A model generated the notes under the pieces. The model was not told where the DNA came from. It made no database searches and saw only the letters and a list, made by a program, of their open reading frames with translations. 64,000 bases of DNA from Streptomyces sp. B1I3 (GTDB lineage: Bacteria; Actinomycetota; Actinomycetes; Streptomycetales; Streptomycetaceae), in NCBI RefSeq assembly GCF_030816615.1, contig NZ_JAUSYD010000001.1, forward strand, positions 6,160,501 through 6,224,500, read 5' to 3'. A program made the position numbers and the translations under genes. This document shows, one piece after another, positions 1 through 7,761 of this stretch. How positions within the stretch are numbered: position 1 is the stretch's first letter; each line of letters begins with the position of its first letter.

Positions 1-317
1 ACGCAGCGGAAGTCGGTCTTGGGCCGCAGCGTGTGGTGCTCGTGCCCGTCCAGCAGGTACATCGTGCCCGGCGAGATCCAGTGCTTCTCGCCGGTCTCGT
101 CGTTGGTGAGTTCGGCCTCGCCCTCGGTGCACAGCACGGCCTCGATGTGGTTCGCGTACCACATCGACGTCTCCGTGCCCGCGTAGAGGACGGTCTCGTG
201 GAGCGAGAAGCCCACCTTCTCCTTGGCGAGCACGATGCGCTTGCTCTCCCAGGTGCCGGAAGCCGACTTGACGTGCCGGTCGGTGTTCTCGATGTCACTG
301 AACGATCGGACGATCAC
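1..317 (-). CDS. ectC: L-ectoine synthase, 3' end cut off by window edge
   Basis: Cyclises N-gamma-acetyl-diaminobutyrate to the osmolyte ectoine, the last step of ectoine synthesis in the cytoplasm. Only the first 105 residues are in the window. They begin VIVRSFSDIENTDRHVKS, which matches the EctC N-terminus, and run into the cupin core with the metal-ligand region GTMYLLDGHEHHTLR. The GTG start is chosen because it gives the family N-terminus; a weak AAAGG lies upstream. It is the third gene of the ectABC operon, 62 nt after ectB. Whether ectD follows is outside the window. Confidence 0.93.
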   Translation of the reverse strand, partial: MIVRSFSDIENTDRHVKSASGTWESKRIVLAKEKVGFSLHETVLYAGTETSMWYANHIEAVLCTEGEAELTNDETGEKHWISPGTMYLLDGHEHHTLRPKTDFRC

Positions 318-379
318 GGTGTGATGGTGCCTTTCTCTTCTGTGCTTCTCAGGTGCTGCCTGCTGCGGGGCGTACCCGT

Positions 380-1642
380 TCAGGCGGTCTCGCGGACGGA
401 ACGGGCCAGCGTGCGCAGGCCCTCGTCCAGCTCGTCGGGGGTGATGGTCAGCGGCGGGAGCAGCTTGACGACCTCGCTCTGCGGACCGGAGGTCTCCAGC
501 AGCAGGCCCAGCTCGAAGGCGCGCTTGCAGACGGCGGACGCACGCTCCGGGTCGGTGAACTCCAGACCCCAGACCAGGCCACGGCCACGGAACTGCGCGG
601 TCTCCTCCTCGCCGCAGATCGCCAGCAGGGTCTGCTCGACCTGCTCGCCGCGGGCCAGGGTCTGCTTCTCCATCTGGCCGTCGGCCCAGTAGGCGTCGAG
701 CGTGGCGGCGGCGGTGACGAAGGCCGGGTTGTTGCCGCGGAAGGTGCCGTTGTGCTCGCCCGGCTCCCAGATGTCCAGCTCGCCCTTGAACAGGCACAGG
801 GACATCGGAAGGCCGTAGCCGCTGATGGACTTCGACAGCGTGACGATGTCCGGGACGATGCCGGCCTCCTCGAAGGAGAAGAAGCCGCCGGTCCGGCCGC
901 AGCCCATCTGGATGTCGTCGACGATCAGGAGCATGTCCTGGCGGTGGCACAGCTCCTGCAGCGCCCGCAGCCACTCGGCGCGGGCCACGTTGATGCCGCC
1001 CTCACCCTGCACGGTCTCCACGATCACCGCGGCGGGCTTGTTCAGGCCGGAGCCCTGGTCCTCCAGGAGGCGCTCGAACCACAGGAAGTCGGGAACCTGG
1101 CCGTCGAAGTAGTTGTCGAACGGCATCGGGGTGCCGTGCACCAGCGGGATGCCGGCACCGGCCCGCTTGAAGGCGTTGCCGGTCACGGCGAGCGAGCCCA
1201 GCGACATGCCGTGGAAGGCGTTGGTGAACGAGACGACGGACTCGCGGCCCTTGACCTTACGGGCGAGCTTCAGCGCCGACTCGACGGCATTCGTACCCGT
1301 CGGGCCGGGGAACATCACCTTGTACGGCAGGTCACGCGGGCGCAGGATCACGTTCTCGAACGTCTCGAGGAACGCCCGCTTGGCCGTCGTGGCCATGTCC
1401 AGGCCGTGGGTGATGCCGTCACGCTCGATGTAGTCGATCAGCGCGCGTTTCAGCACCGGGTTGTTGTGCCCGTAGTTGAGCGAACCGGCACCCGCGAAGA
1501 AGTCCAGGTACGAGTGCCCGTCCTCGTCCGTGAGCCGGGCACCCTGCGCCCGGTCGAAGACGGCGGGCCAGCTGCGGCAGTAGCTGCGTACTTCCGATTC
1601 CAGGCTCTCGAAGACACTCAGGGCGGGCGGGGTGATGGTCAC
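380..1642 (-). CDS. ectB: Diaminobutyrate-2-oxoglutarate transaminase
   Basis: PLP-dependent class III aminotransferase that turns aspartate semialdehyde and glutamate into L-2,4-diaminobutyrate, the first committed step of ectoine synthesis. The 420-residue product has the normal EctB length. Visible motifs are the PLP-binding GPTGTNAVESALKLAR segment, the VDDIQMGCGRTG aspartate strand, and the Schiff-base lysine in TLSKSISGYGLP. The GTG start (VTITPPALSVFESLES) fits the family; the open frame continues upstream without family resemblance. It lies between ectA (151 nt upstream) and ectC (62 nt downstream) on the same strand. Confidence 0.95.
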   Translation of the reverse strand: MTITPPALSVFESLESEVRSYCRSWPAVFDRAQGARLTDEDGHSYLDFFAGAGSLNYGHNNPVLKRALIDYIERDGITHGLDMATTAKRAFLETFENVILRPRDLPYKVMFPGPTGTNAVESALKLARKVKGRESVVSFTNAFHGMSLGSLAVTGNAFKRAGAGIPLVHGTPMPFDNYFDGQVPDFLWFERLLEDQGSGLNKPAAVIVETVQGEGGINVARAEWLRALQELCHRQDMLLIVDDIQMGCGRTGGFFSFEEAGIVPDIVTLSKSISGYGLPMSLCLFKGELDIWEPGEHNGTFRGNNPAFVTAAATLDAYWADGQMEKQTLARGEQVEQTLLAICGEEETAQFRGRGLVWGLEFTDPERASAVCKRAFELGLLLETSGPQSEVVKLLPPLTITPDELDEGLRTLARSVRETA

Positions 1643-1793
1643 AGCTGATCTCCTGGTCGAGGGGGGTGTGACGGACGGCGGTGCAGCGTGCTTCCACGGC
1701 CGGGAAGCGAGGTCTCGGTGAGGCGGTCCCCGCGTGGTCGCGGCGGGCCGGCCGGATGTGCCGGGTGGTGCGCGGAGGTGTGCCGCGGTGCGT

Positions 1794-2324
1794 TCAGGAG
1801 TGGAACGGACCGATGCGGAACAGCACCTCCGGCAGGTGCGTGTCCTCGGGGAACAGATCCCCGGAGAAGAGCACTTCACGCTCCAGGGCCACGTCGTGGC
1901 GCTGCGCGAAGGAGGTGAACAGCCGCTCGGACGCGGTGTTGTCCGGGGTGATGGTCGTCTCGACCGCATCGAGCCCCTGGTCGGCGGCGACCCGGGCGGC
2001 CAGCGCGTCCAGCAGTGTGGCGGCCAGTCCCTTCCCGCGGTGGCTCTCGTCGACCGCCACCTGCCAGACGACGAGCGTCTGGGGGCGGTCCGGGCGTACG
2101 TATCCCGTCACGAAGGCGATCGGCTCGCCGTTCTCGTCGCGGGCGACCACGGAGGTCGCCGCGAAGTCACGGCACCACAACAGGTAGCTGTACGAGGAGT
2201 TGAGGTCCAGGACCTGGGAGTCGCGGGCTATGCGCCAGATCGCGGCTCCGTCCTCCACTCGTGGTGTGTCGATTCTGAGGAATTCGTTTCGGGCACTTGC
2301 AAAGTCTGCTGGCGCGGCGGTCAT
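1794..2324 (-). CDS. ectA: Diaminobutyrate N-acetyltransferase
   Basis: GNAT-fold enzyme that acetylates L-2,4-diaminobutyrate at the gamma nitrogen using acetyl-CoA, the middle step of ectoine synthesis. The 176 residues include the acetyl-CoA loop region VDESHRGKGLAATLLDAL (R/Q-x-x-G-x-G/A pattern) and the downstream ETTITPDNTASERLF strand-helix typical of EctA. The ATG start follows an unusually AT-rich leader with only a weak ribosome-binding site. It is the first gene of the operon, so the operon promoter should lie in the 336-bp gap upstream. Confidence 0.94.
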   Translation of the reverse strand: MTAAPADFASARNEFLRIDTPRVEDGAAIWRIARDSQVLDLNSSYSYLLWCRDFAATSVVARDENGEPIAFVTGYVRPDRPQTLVVWQVAVDESHRGKGLAATLLDALAARVAADQGLDAVETTITPDNTASERLFTSFAQRHDVALEREVLFSGDLFPEDTHLPEVLFRIGPFHS

Positions 2325-2395
2325 GTGAATTGAATTTACCCAGCAAATTTCAAAATTGCATCGCCGCAGGGGGTTGGGCGAGAAGCGTCGTTGTG

Positions 2396-2425
2396 TTATC
2401 ACGCGGGCGCGTGCCTGAGCGTGAA
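2396..2425 (-). promoter_or_regulatory. Possible ectA promoter
   Basis: On the minus strand a TTCACG hexamer (2420-2425) and TGATAA (2396-2401) are separated by 18 bp, giving a start site roughly 65 nt before ectA. Neither box is a close consensus match, so this is a suggestion only. Confidence 0.25.
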
Positions 2426-2596
2426 TCGGCACCTTATTGTCGTGTTTGGGCGGAATTTATCCGGCAAAACGTGTTCGATGTGGAGTCGGTCACACGCCCG
2501 TAACTCTCTCGGCATCCGATCGAATCGCGTGGATCGCACCCCGGCCGGACCGCTGGAATCTGAGGTGTTTACGTATCGTGAAAGCGGGCAAAAGAA

Positions 2597-2632
2597 TGCG
2601 GGGAGCTGCTCCGGTCGAAGCAGTTCCCCGCA
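2597..2632 (-). terminator. Hairpin terminator after aminotransferase gene
   Basis: A 14-bp stem with one G-T pair closes an 8-nt loop, 28 nt beyond the stop of the aminotransferase gene. The position between two co-directional operons fits transcription termination that insulates ectABC. Confidence 0.75.
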
Positions 2633-2660
2633 CTTGTTAATTCACGTGGGATTATCGAAT

Positions 2661-3767
2661 TCAGTGGTCCGCAAAGGTTTCCGCGACGGCCTTGCGGGCA
2701 GCATCCGGATCGACCTCCCGGCCGGCGCCGGCCAGCGCCGCCCCCAGGGCCTCGAGCGAGGACCGCACCACACCGGCCGTCGCGTCGGGGCCGTAGTGGT
2801 TGACCCGGATCATCTCCTTCGCCAGGGCTCCGCCGCCGGCGATCAGGGGCAGCCCGGGCTCGGCGTCGAGTGCCGCGGCCACCAGCGAGGTGGCATCGGT
2901 GCCCGCGGGGACGCGCAGCGTCGTGGCGACGGGGGCCGCGTTCCGCGCGTCGTGGACGTACGGCTCCAGGCCGCCGCCGAGTGCCACGGCGCCGGCCCTG
3001 ACCGCCGCTGCCGCCGACGCGTGACGCCCCATCACCACATCCGGCCCCGCTGCCTCGATCCGCTCCAGGCACGCCTCCAGGGCCAGCATCTCCAGCTGCG
3101 CGGGGGCGTGCGGCAGCGCCCTGCGGCCACCGTCGATCCAGCGGGCCTTCCAGTCGAGCAGCGAGAGGTACGAGTGACGCGGAGCCTTCGGGTTGGCGGC
3201 CATCCGCTCCCACGCCCGCCCGCTGACGGACACGGCCGAGACACCGGCGGGTCCGCCCATCGCCTTCTGGGCTCCGATCACGCACAGATCGACGCCCCAG
3301 GCGTCCGGCAGCAGCGGCTCGGCGCCCACCGACGCGACGGCGTCGAGCATGAACAGGGCGCCGTGGTCCCGGACCACCTCGCCGATCTCCGCGACCGGAT
3401 TGGTGTTGCCGGTGGCGGCCTCGGCGTGCACCAGCGACACGAAGTCGATCTCCGGGTGCTCCGCCAGCGCCCGACCGACCTGTTCGGCGGTCACCGCCGA
3501 GTGGAAGGGCACCTCCAGGTCGACGACCTCGGCGCCGCAGTCCCGCAGCCAGTTGCCGAACGTCTGGCCGTAGGGTCCGGTGACCACGTTCAGCGCGGTC
3601 GAACCGGGCCCGGCACCGCCCCGGATGCATCCCTCGAGCGGCAGCAACGCCTCGCCCTGCATGATGACGACGTCCTGCTCGGTGGCGAGGAGGGCGGCCA
3701 CCCGGCGCTCGATCTCCGCGAAGCGGGCGGCGGTGAGCGGGGGGAGGTCGAGGAGGGGGTGGGTCAC
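2661..3767 (-). CDS. Class V PLP-dependent aminotransferase
   Basis: Fold-type I PLP enzyme of the alanine-glyoxylate/serine-pyruvate aminotransferase group, 368 residues. Key segments are the PLP-pocket SLVHAEAATGNTNPV, the cofactor aspartate in FMLDAVASVGAEP, and the Schiff-base lysine in CVIGAQKAMGGPAGVS. The C-terminal RVNHYGPDAT matches the substrate-arginine region of this group. The true substrate cannot be read from sequence; (S)-ureidoglycine or alanine/glyoxylate are possible. Start ATG (MTHPLLDLPP). The gene is divergent from an amidohydrolase across 137 bp, so the two may share a control region and a catabolic role. Confidence 0.85.
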   Translation of the reverse strand: MTHPLLDLPPLTAARFAEIERRVAALLATEQDVVIMQGEALLPLEGCIRGGAGPGSTALNVVTGPYGQTFGNWLRDCGAEVVDLEVPFHSAVTAEQVGRALAEHPEIDFVSLVHAEAATGNTNPVAEIGEVVRDHGALFMLDAVASVGAEPLLPDAWGVDLCVIGAQKAMGGPAGVSAVSVSGRAWERMAANPKAPRHSYLSLLDWKARWIDGGRRALPHAPAQLEMLALEACLERIEAAGPDVVMGRHASAAAAVRAGAVALGGGLEPYVHDARNAAPVATTLRVPAGTDATSLVAAALDAEPGLPLIAGGGALAKEMIRVNHYGPDATAGVVRSSLEALGAALAGAGREVDPDAARKAVAETFADH

Positions 3768-3904
3768 GGCGGTGCTCTCTTCGGGTCGGTCGGTCCGCGG
3801 TCGGTTCCTGTGTCGAGGGTAAGCGTGTCCCGCCGGGGCTCACGGGCCAGCCCGTGCCCGGCGCCCCCGGGGGGCCGCGCCGGAGCGCCTCGTACAGTGC
3901 TGTC

Positions 3905-5005
3905 ATGAGTGATCACGAGACGGCGCGGGTGCTGCGGGTCGAGGGGCGGGTGCTCGCCGGCCCGGACGACGTCAGGGACGGGCTCTGGGCCGTCGGCGGG
4001 CGGATCACCTACGACCGGCCGCCCGGCGCGGACGACGCCGTGACGCTCACCGGCTGGGCCCTGCCCGGCCTCGTCGACGCCCACTGCCATGTCGGCCTCG
4101 ACCGTCACGGGCCCGTCGACGCGGCGACCAGCGAGAAGCAGGCACTCGGTGACCGGGACGCCGGCACGCTGCTCATCCGGGACGCCGGATCCCCCTCCGA
4201 CACCCGGTGGATCGACGACCGTCAGGACCTGCCGAAGATCATCAGGGCCGGCCGTCACATCGCCAGGACCCGCCGCTACATCCGTAACTACGCCCATGAG
4301 ATCGAGCCCGGCGACCTGGTCGCGTACGTCGCGCAGGAGGCGCGGCGCGGCGACGGCTGGGTGAAGCTGGTGGGTGACTGGATCGACCGGGACGCCGGGG
4401 ACCTGACCGCGTGCTGGCCCCGCGGCGAGGTCGAGGCGGCCATTGCCGAGGCCCACCGGCTGGGCGCCCGGGTCACCGCCCACTGCTTCGCCGAGGCCGC
4501 CCTGCGCGACCTGGTGGAGGCCGGCATCGACTGCATCGAGCACGCGACGGGGCTGACCGAGGACACCGTTCCGCTCTTCGCGGAGCGCGGTGTCGCCATC
4601 GTCCCGACCCTGGTCAACATCGCCACCTTCCCCGAGCTCGCGGCGGGTGGTGAGGCCAAGTTCCCCCGCTGGTCCGCCCACCTGCGGCGGCTCCACGCGC
4701 GCCGCTACGACACCGTGCGGGCCGCGTACGACGCGGGCATCCCCGTCTTCGTCGGTACGGACGCGGGCGGCTCGCTGGCCCACGGCCTGGTGGCGGCCGA
4801 GGTCGCCGAACTGGTGAAGGCCGGCATCCCGCCCCTCGAGGCGCTCTCCGCGACCACCTGGGGCGCACGGCAGTGGCTGGGCCGGCCGGGGCTGGAGGAG
4901 GGGGCTCCGGCGGACCTGGTGGTGTACGACGAGGATCCGCGGGCGGACGTGCGGGTACTGGCGGCGCCCCGGAGGGTGGTGCTCGACGGGCGGGTCGTCG
5001 GCTGA
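3905..5005 (+). CDS. Amidohydrolase family metal-dependent hydrolase
   Basis: Cytoplasmic TIM-barrel hydrolase of 366 residues, related to imidazolonepropionase and prolidase-type amidohydrolases. The first metal-binding pair is in LVDAHCHVGL; the bridging-lysine candidate is in DGWVKLVGDW; later metal histidines are in VTAHCF and CIEHATGL; the catalytic aspartate is in VFVGTDAGGS. A short beta-sandwich forms both termini. A -10-like TACAGT (3893-3898) ends 6 nt before the ATG, consistent with a leaderless mRNA and supporting this start over upstream in-frame codons. It is divergent from the class V aminotransferase. Substrate unknown. Confidence 0.85.
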   Translation: MSDHETARVLRVEGRVLAGPDDVRDGLWAVGGRITYDRPPGADDAVTLTGWALPGLVDAHCHVGLDRHGPVDAATSEKQALGDRDAGTLLIRDAGSPSDTRWIDDRQDLPKIIRAGRHIARTRRYIRNYAHEIEPGDLVAYVAQEARRGDGWVKLVGDWIDRDAGDLTACWPRGEVEAAIAEAHRLGARVTAHCFAEAALRDLVEAGIDCIEHATGLTEDTVPLFAERGVAIVPTLVNIATFPELAAGGEAKFPRWSAHLRRLHARRYDTVRAAYDAGIPVFVGTDAGGSLAHGLVAAEVAELVKAGIPPLEALSATTWGARQWLGRPGLEEGAPADLVVYDEDPRADVRVLAAPRRVVLDGRVVG

Positions 5006-5354
5006 CCGCCCGCCGGGCGCCGTGCTGACCGGCAGCGACGTCGGGCGACTCCCGCCGGCACGGGCGACGGCATCGGCGGCGTGAAGCCCCGGACCCGGCC
5101 CGGACCCGGCCCGGACCCGGCCCCGGCCCGCACCCGCCGGTCCGGGCCTCCGGCACCGGCGACCTCGGCGAGACCGGTGCCGGCTCCTCGACCCCGTACA
5201 TCGCGGGTGGGGCGGTCCTCGTGCCCGGCCGCCGGTGACGCGGCCACGATCGTCGCCCGCCGGCGCGCCCGGAACCGATCACGCCGAGGGGGCGGGCCGA
5301 GACCGGCGGGGGAGCGGTGCTCACACGCATGAGCACCGCTCCCCACCGGGACCG
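5006..5354. other. Intergenic region with 11-nt tandem repeat
   Basis: Gap of 349 bp between convergent genes. It contains three perfect head-to-tail copies of an 11-nt GC unit (CGGACCCGGCC) at 5090-5122 and a strong terminator at 5309-5344. No ORF with recognisable protein content was found on either strand. Confidence 0.6.
5309..5344. terminator. Bidirectional terminator, amidohydrolase/cobC
   Basis: Perfect 15-bp stem (GGGGAGCGGTGCTCA and its complement) around a 6-nt loop, located 10 bp beyond the cobC stop codon and about 300 bp after the amidohydrolase. It can serve both convergent genes. Confidence 0.8.
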
Positions 5355-6866
5355 TCAGCCCGCCGCCCGCCGGGGCAACCCCTGCAGCGCCAGGTCCAGC
5401 GCCTGCAGGAACCTGTTGGTCGTCACCCGGTCGCGTACGGCCAGCCGGAGCCACTCGCGGCCCAGCCCCGGAAACGTGTCGCCGCGCCGTGCCGCGAACC
5501 CCCGTGACCGCAGCAGTTCCCGTACCTCGTCCGCCCGGTCCAGCCCGACCAGCACGAACGAACCCGCGGCCGGCTCCACCACCCGAACCTCGCTGAACTC
5601 CGCGAGCCCGGCCAGCAGATGCGCGCGGTCCACCGCGATCCGGTCCGCCGCCTCGGCCGCCTCGACCAGTGCGCGGGGTTCCATGCAGGCCTCGGCCGCG
5701 GCCAGCGCGGGGGAGGACACCGGCCACAGCGGCTGTGCCTCCTGCAGCAGGGCGACGGTCGCGGGCTCGGCCAGTACGTAGCCGATCCGCAGGCCCGCCA
5801 GCCCCCAGGTCTTGGTCAGGCTCCGCAGCACGACGAGCCCCGGGATGTCCTGCCGCCCGCACAGGGCCTCCCGCTCGCCCGGGACGGCGTCCATGAACGC
5901 CTCGTCGACCACCAGGGTCCGCCCGGGCCGCGCCAGTTGCTCCAGCACGCCCGCGGGATGGAGCACGGACGTCGGGTTGGTCGGATTCCCGACCACCACC
6001 AGGTCCGCGTCCTCCGGAACCGCCGCCGGATCCAGCCGGAAACCGTCCCCCGGACGCAGGAGCACCCGCCCGACCTCGTGCCCGGCCGCGCGCAACGCCG
6101 CCTCGGGCTCGGTGAACTGCGGGTGCACGACGACAGGCCGTCTCGTCGGCAGCGCCCGCGCGATCAGCACGAAGGCCTCGGCCGCGCCCGCAGTGAGCAG
6201 GACCCGCTCCTCGGGCAGCCCGTGCCGTGCGGCGACCGCCGCCCGCGCCGGCCGCCCGTCCGGGTAGGCGGCGAGCGAGCCCAGCGACGCGGCTATTCGC
6301 TCCCGCAGCCAGTCCGGAGGCGTTCCGGTCCGAACGTTCACGGCGAGGTCGGTCAGATCCAGGCCGCGTACTTCCGCGTCGCCGTGGTGCCGCAGATCGG
6401 GCCCGGCGCTCTCGATGTGCTTAGTGGGGGGCAGCATGGCAGCCATGGTGGACGGCTCGGCGCCATTCGTCGACGGCGGGGTGCCGGTCCATGGATACCG
6501 GCGGGCCACCGCGCAGGTCGCCGAAGCCGACTTCCTCTTGGGGACGAGGAGTTCGTGCGCACCGGCCAGCGCGGCGGCCTCCGCGACCGACGGCGTCCCC
6601 ACGGCGGCGTGCGGTGTCCCCGAAGGGTTCGGTACGCGTACGGCGGCCAGCGCGGCGGCCGTGCACGGGCGCACGGGAACGCCGAGCCGTGCCGCCGTCT
6701 CCACGATCCCCGGCTCGTCCGCCTTGGTGTCGAGCGTGGCCAGCTCCACCACGTCCGCCGCCGTGAGACCACCCGCGCGCAGCGCCTCCTCGACCAGCTC
6801 GAACACCTCATCGGCCGGAACCCCCGGGCGGGCACCGACGCCGACGACGAGAACGGCACGGGTCAT
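5355..6866 (-). CDS. cobC: CobE/CbiG-C domain fused to CobC-type PLP enzyme
   Basis: 503-residue fusion. Residues 1 to about 125 (VLVVGVGARPGVPADEV...ELATLDTKADEPG...VLTPK-like LLVPKRKS) match the CobE/CbiG C-terminal domain used in corrin ring contraction. Residues about 155-495 form a fold-type I PLP aminotransferase like L-threonine-O-3-phosphate decarboxylase, which supplies the aminopropanol linker of B12. The Schiff-base lysine is Lys352 in RSLTKTWGLAGLRIGY, with NPTNPTS and VVDEAFMDA upstream. The architecture corresponds to the Rv2231c-type CobC of actinobacteria. The ATG start gives the full CobE domain. The gene stands apart from the cobD-cobB operon, behind a ZIP transporter on the other strand. 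Confidence 0.88.
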   Translation of the reverse strand: MTRAVLVVGVGARPGVPADEVFELVEEALRAGGLTAADVVELATLDTKADEPGIVETAARLGVPVRPCTAAALAAVRVPNPSGTPHAAVGTPSVAEAAALAGAHELLVPKRKSASATCAVARRYPWTGTPPSTNGAEPSTMAAMLPPTKHIESAGPDLRHHGDAEVRGLDLTDLAVNVRTGTPPDWLRERIAASLGSLAAYPDGRPARAAVAARHGLPEERVLLTAGAAEAFVLIARALPTRRPVVVHPQFTEPEAALRAAGHEVGRVLLRPGDGFRLDPAAVPEDADLVVVGNPTNPTSVLHPAGVLEQLARPGRTLVVDEAFMDAVPGEREALCGRQDIPGLVVLRSLTKTWGLAGLRIGYVLAEPATVALLQEAQPLWPVSSPALAAAEACMEPRALVEAAEAADRIAVDRAHLLAGLAEFSEVRVVEPAAGSFVLVGLDRADEVRELLRSRGFAARRGDTFPGLGREWLRLAVRDRVTTNRFLQALDLALQGLPRRAAG

Positions 6867-7036
6867 GGGCGGAGCCTTCCGGACGAACACGTGAGGGGAA
6901 CAGAGGGACAGGGCGACAGGGAAGCGGGGGAACAGGGGAACGGCGGCCACGGGTGAACAGGGCCGGCGTCCGCCGCGCACGCGGGTGAGGGTGGCCTGAG
7001 GTGCGGGCACCGGGGTCAATCGGCTAGCAAGGGCCC

Positions 7037-7759
7037 ATGGCGGTAATCGTCGCGCTCGGCGCGTTCCTGATGACTCTGGCGGGCGGCTGGGTCGCGCAAC
7101 GCGTCAGCGACCGCCGCCACCTCGTGCTCGGCCTGGCCGGAGGGCTGATGCTCGGCGTCGTCGGCCTGGACTTGCTGCCCGAGGCGATGGAGGCGGCGGG
7201 CGGGCAGGTCTTCGGGGTACCCGCCGCCCTGCTGCTCTTCGTGGGCGGCTTCCTGGTGGCCCATCTCGTCGAGCGTTCGCTGGCCGTACGCCAGGCGGCA
7301 CACGGCGCGAGCGAGGAGCGGGTGCCGCAGGTCGGACTGACCGCGGCGGCCGCGATGGTGGGCCACAGCCTGATGGACGGCGTCGCGCTCGGCGCCGCCT
7401 TCCAGGTCGGCGGCGGAATGGGTGCCGCGGTGGCGCTCGCCGTCATCACCCACGACTTCGCCGACGGGTTCAACACGTACACGCTCACCAGCCTGTACGG
7501 GAACGCCCGCCGCAAGGCGCTCCTCATGCTGTACGCGGACGCGCTCGCGCCGATCCTGGGCGCGGCGACCACCTTGCTGTTCACCCTTCCGGAGGAACTG
7601 CTCGGCTGCTATCTCGGCTTCTTCGGCGGGGCGCTGCTCTACCTCGCCGCGGCCGAGATCCTGCCCGAGGCGCACCACGAGCACCCGGCCCGCTCCACAC
7701 TGCTGTGCACGGTCGCGGGAGTGGGCTTCATCTGGCTGGTGGTGGGCATCGCGGAATGA
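7037..7759 (+). CDS. ZIP family metal transporter
   Basis: Integral membrane protein of 240 residues with about eight hydrophobic segments. The signature helix-IV/V motifs are present: MVGHSLMDGVALGAAF and ITHDFADGFNTYTL, each with the metal-binding histidine/aspartate pattern of ZIP carriers, which move divalent cations such as zinc or iron into the cytoplasm. It lies inside the cobalamin locus, ending 2 bp from the convergent cobB stop. Cobalt supply for B12 is an attractive idea but is inference only. A short leader (-10-like TAGCAA just upstream of the ATG) suggests few or no leader bases. Confidence 0.85.
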   Translation: MAVIVALGAFLMTLAGGWVAQRVSDRRHLVLGLAGGLMLGVVGLDLLPEAMEAAGGQVFGVPAALLLFVGGFLVAHLVERSLAVRQAAHGASEERVPQVGLTAAAAMVGHSLMDGVALGAAFQVGGGMGAAVALAVITHDFADGFNTYTLTSLYGNARRKALLMLYADALAPILGAATTLLFTLPEELLGCYLGFFGGALLYLAAAEILPEAHHEHPARSTLLCTVAGVGFIWLVVGIAE

Positions 7760-7761
7760 GG

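Larger units (their letters stand above)
2325..2660 (-). other. AT-rich ectoine operon control region
   Basis: Gap of 336 bp between ectA and the upstream aminotransferase gene. The 60 bp next to ectA is strikingly AT-rich for this genome and holds an imperfect inverted repeat at 2344-2360 (GCAAATTT-C-AAAATTGC). A terminator for the upstream gene sits at 2597-2632. No ORF with coding character was seen. The region probably holds the osmotically controlled ect promoter, but no regulator gene lies beside it. Confidence 0.5.

Noticed and set aside
353..1648. Long plus-strand ORF across ectB
   Set aside because: It is the shadow of ectB; composition is the arginine/histidine/glycine mix typical of wrong-frame high-GC DNA and no family is recognisable.
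5081..5332. Plus- and minus-strand ORFs in the 349-bp gap after the amidohydrolase
   Set aside because: Translation is proline/arginine repeats from an 11-nt GC tandem repeat; no ribosome-binding site and no recognisable domain.
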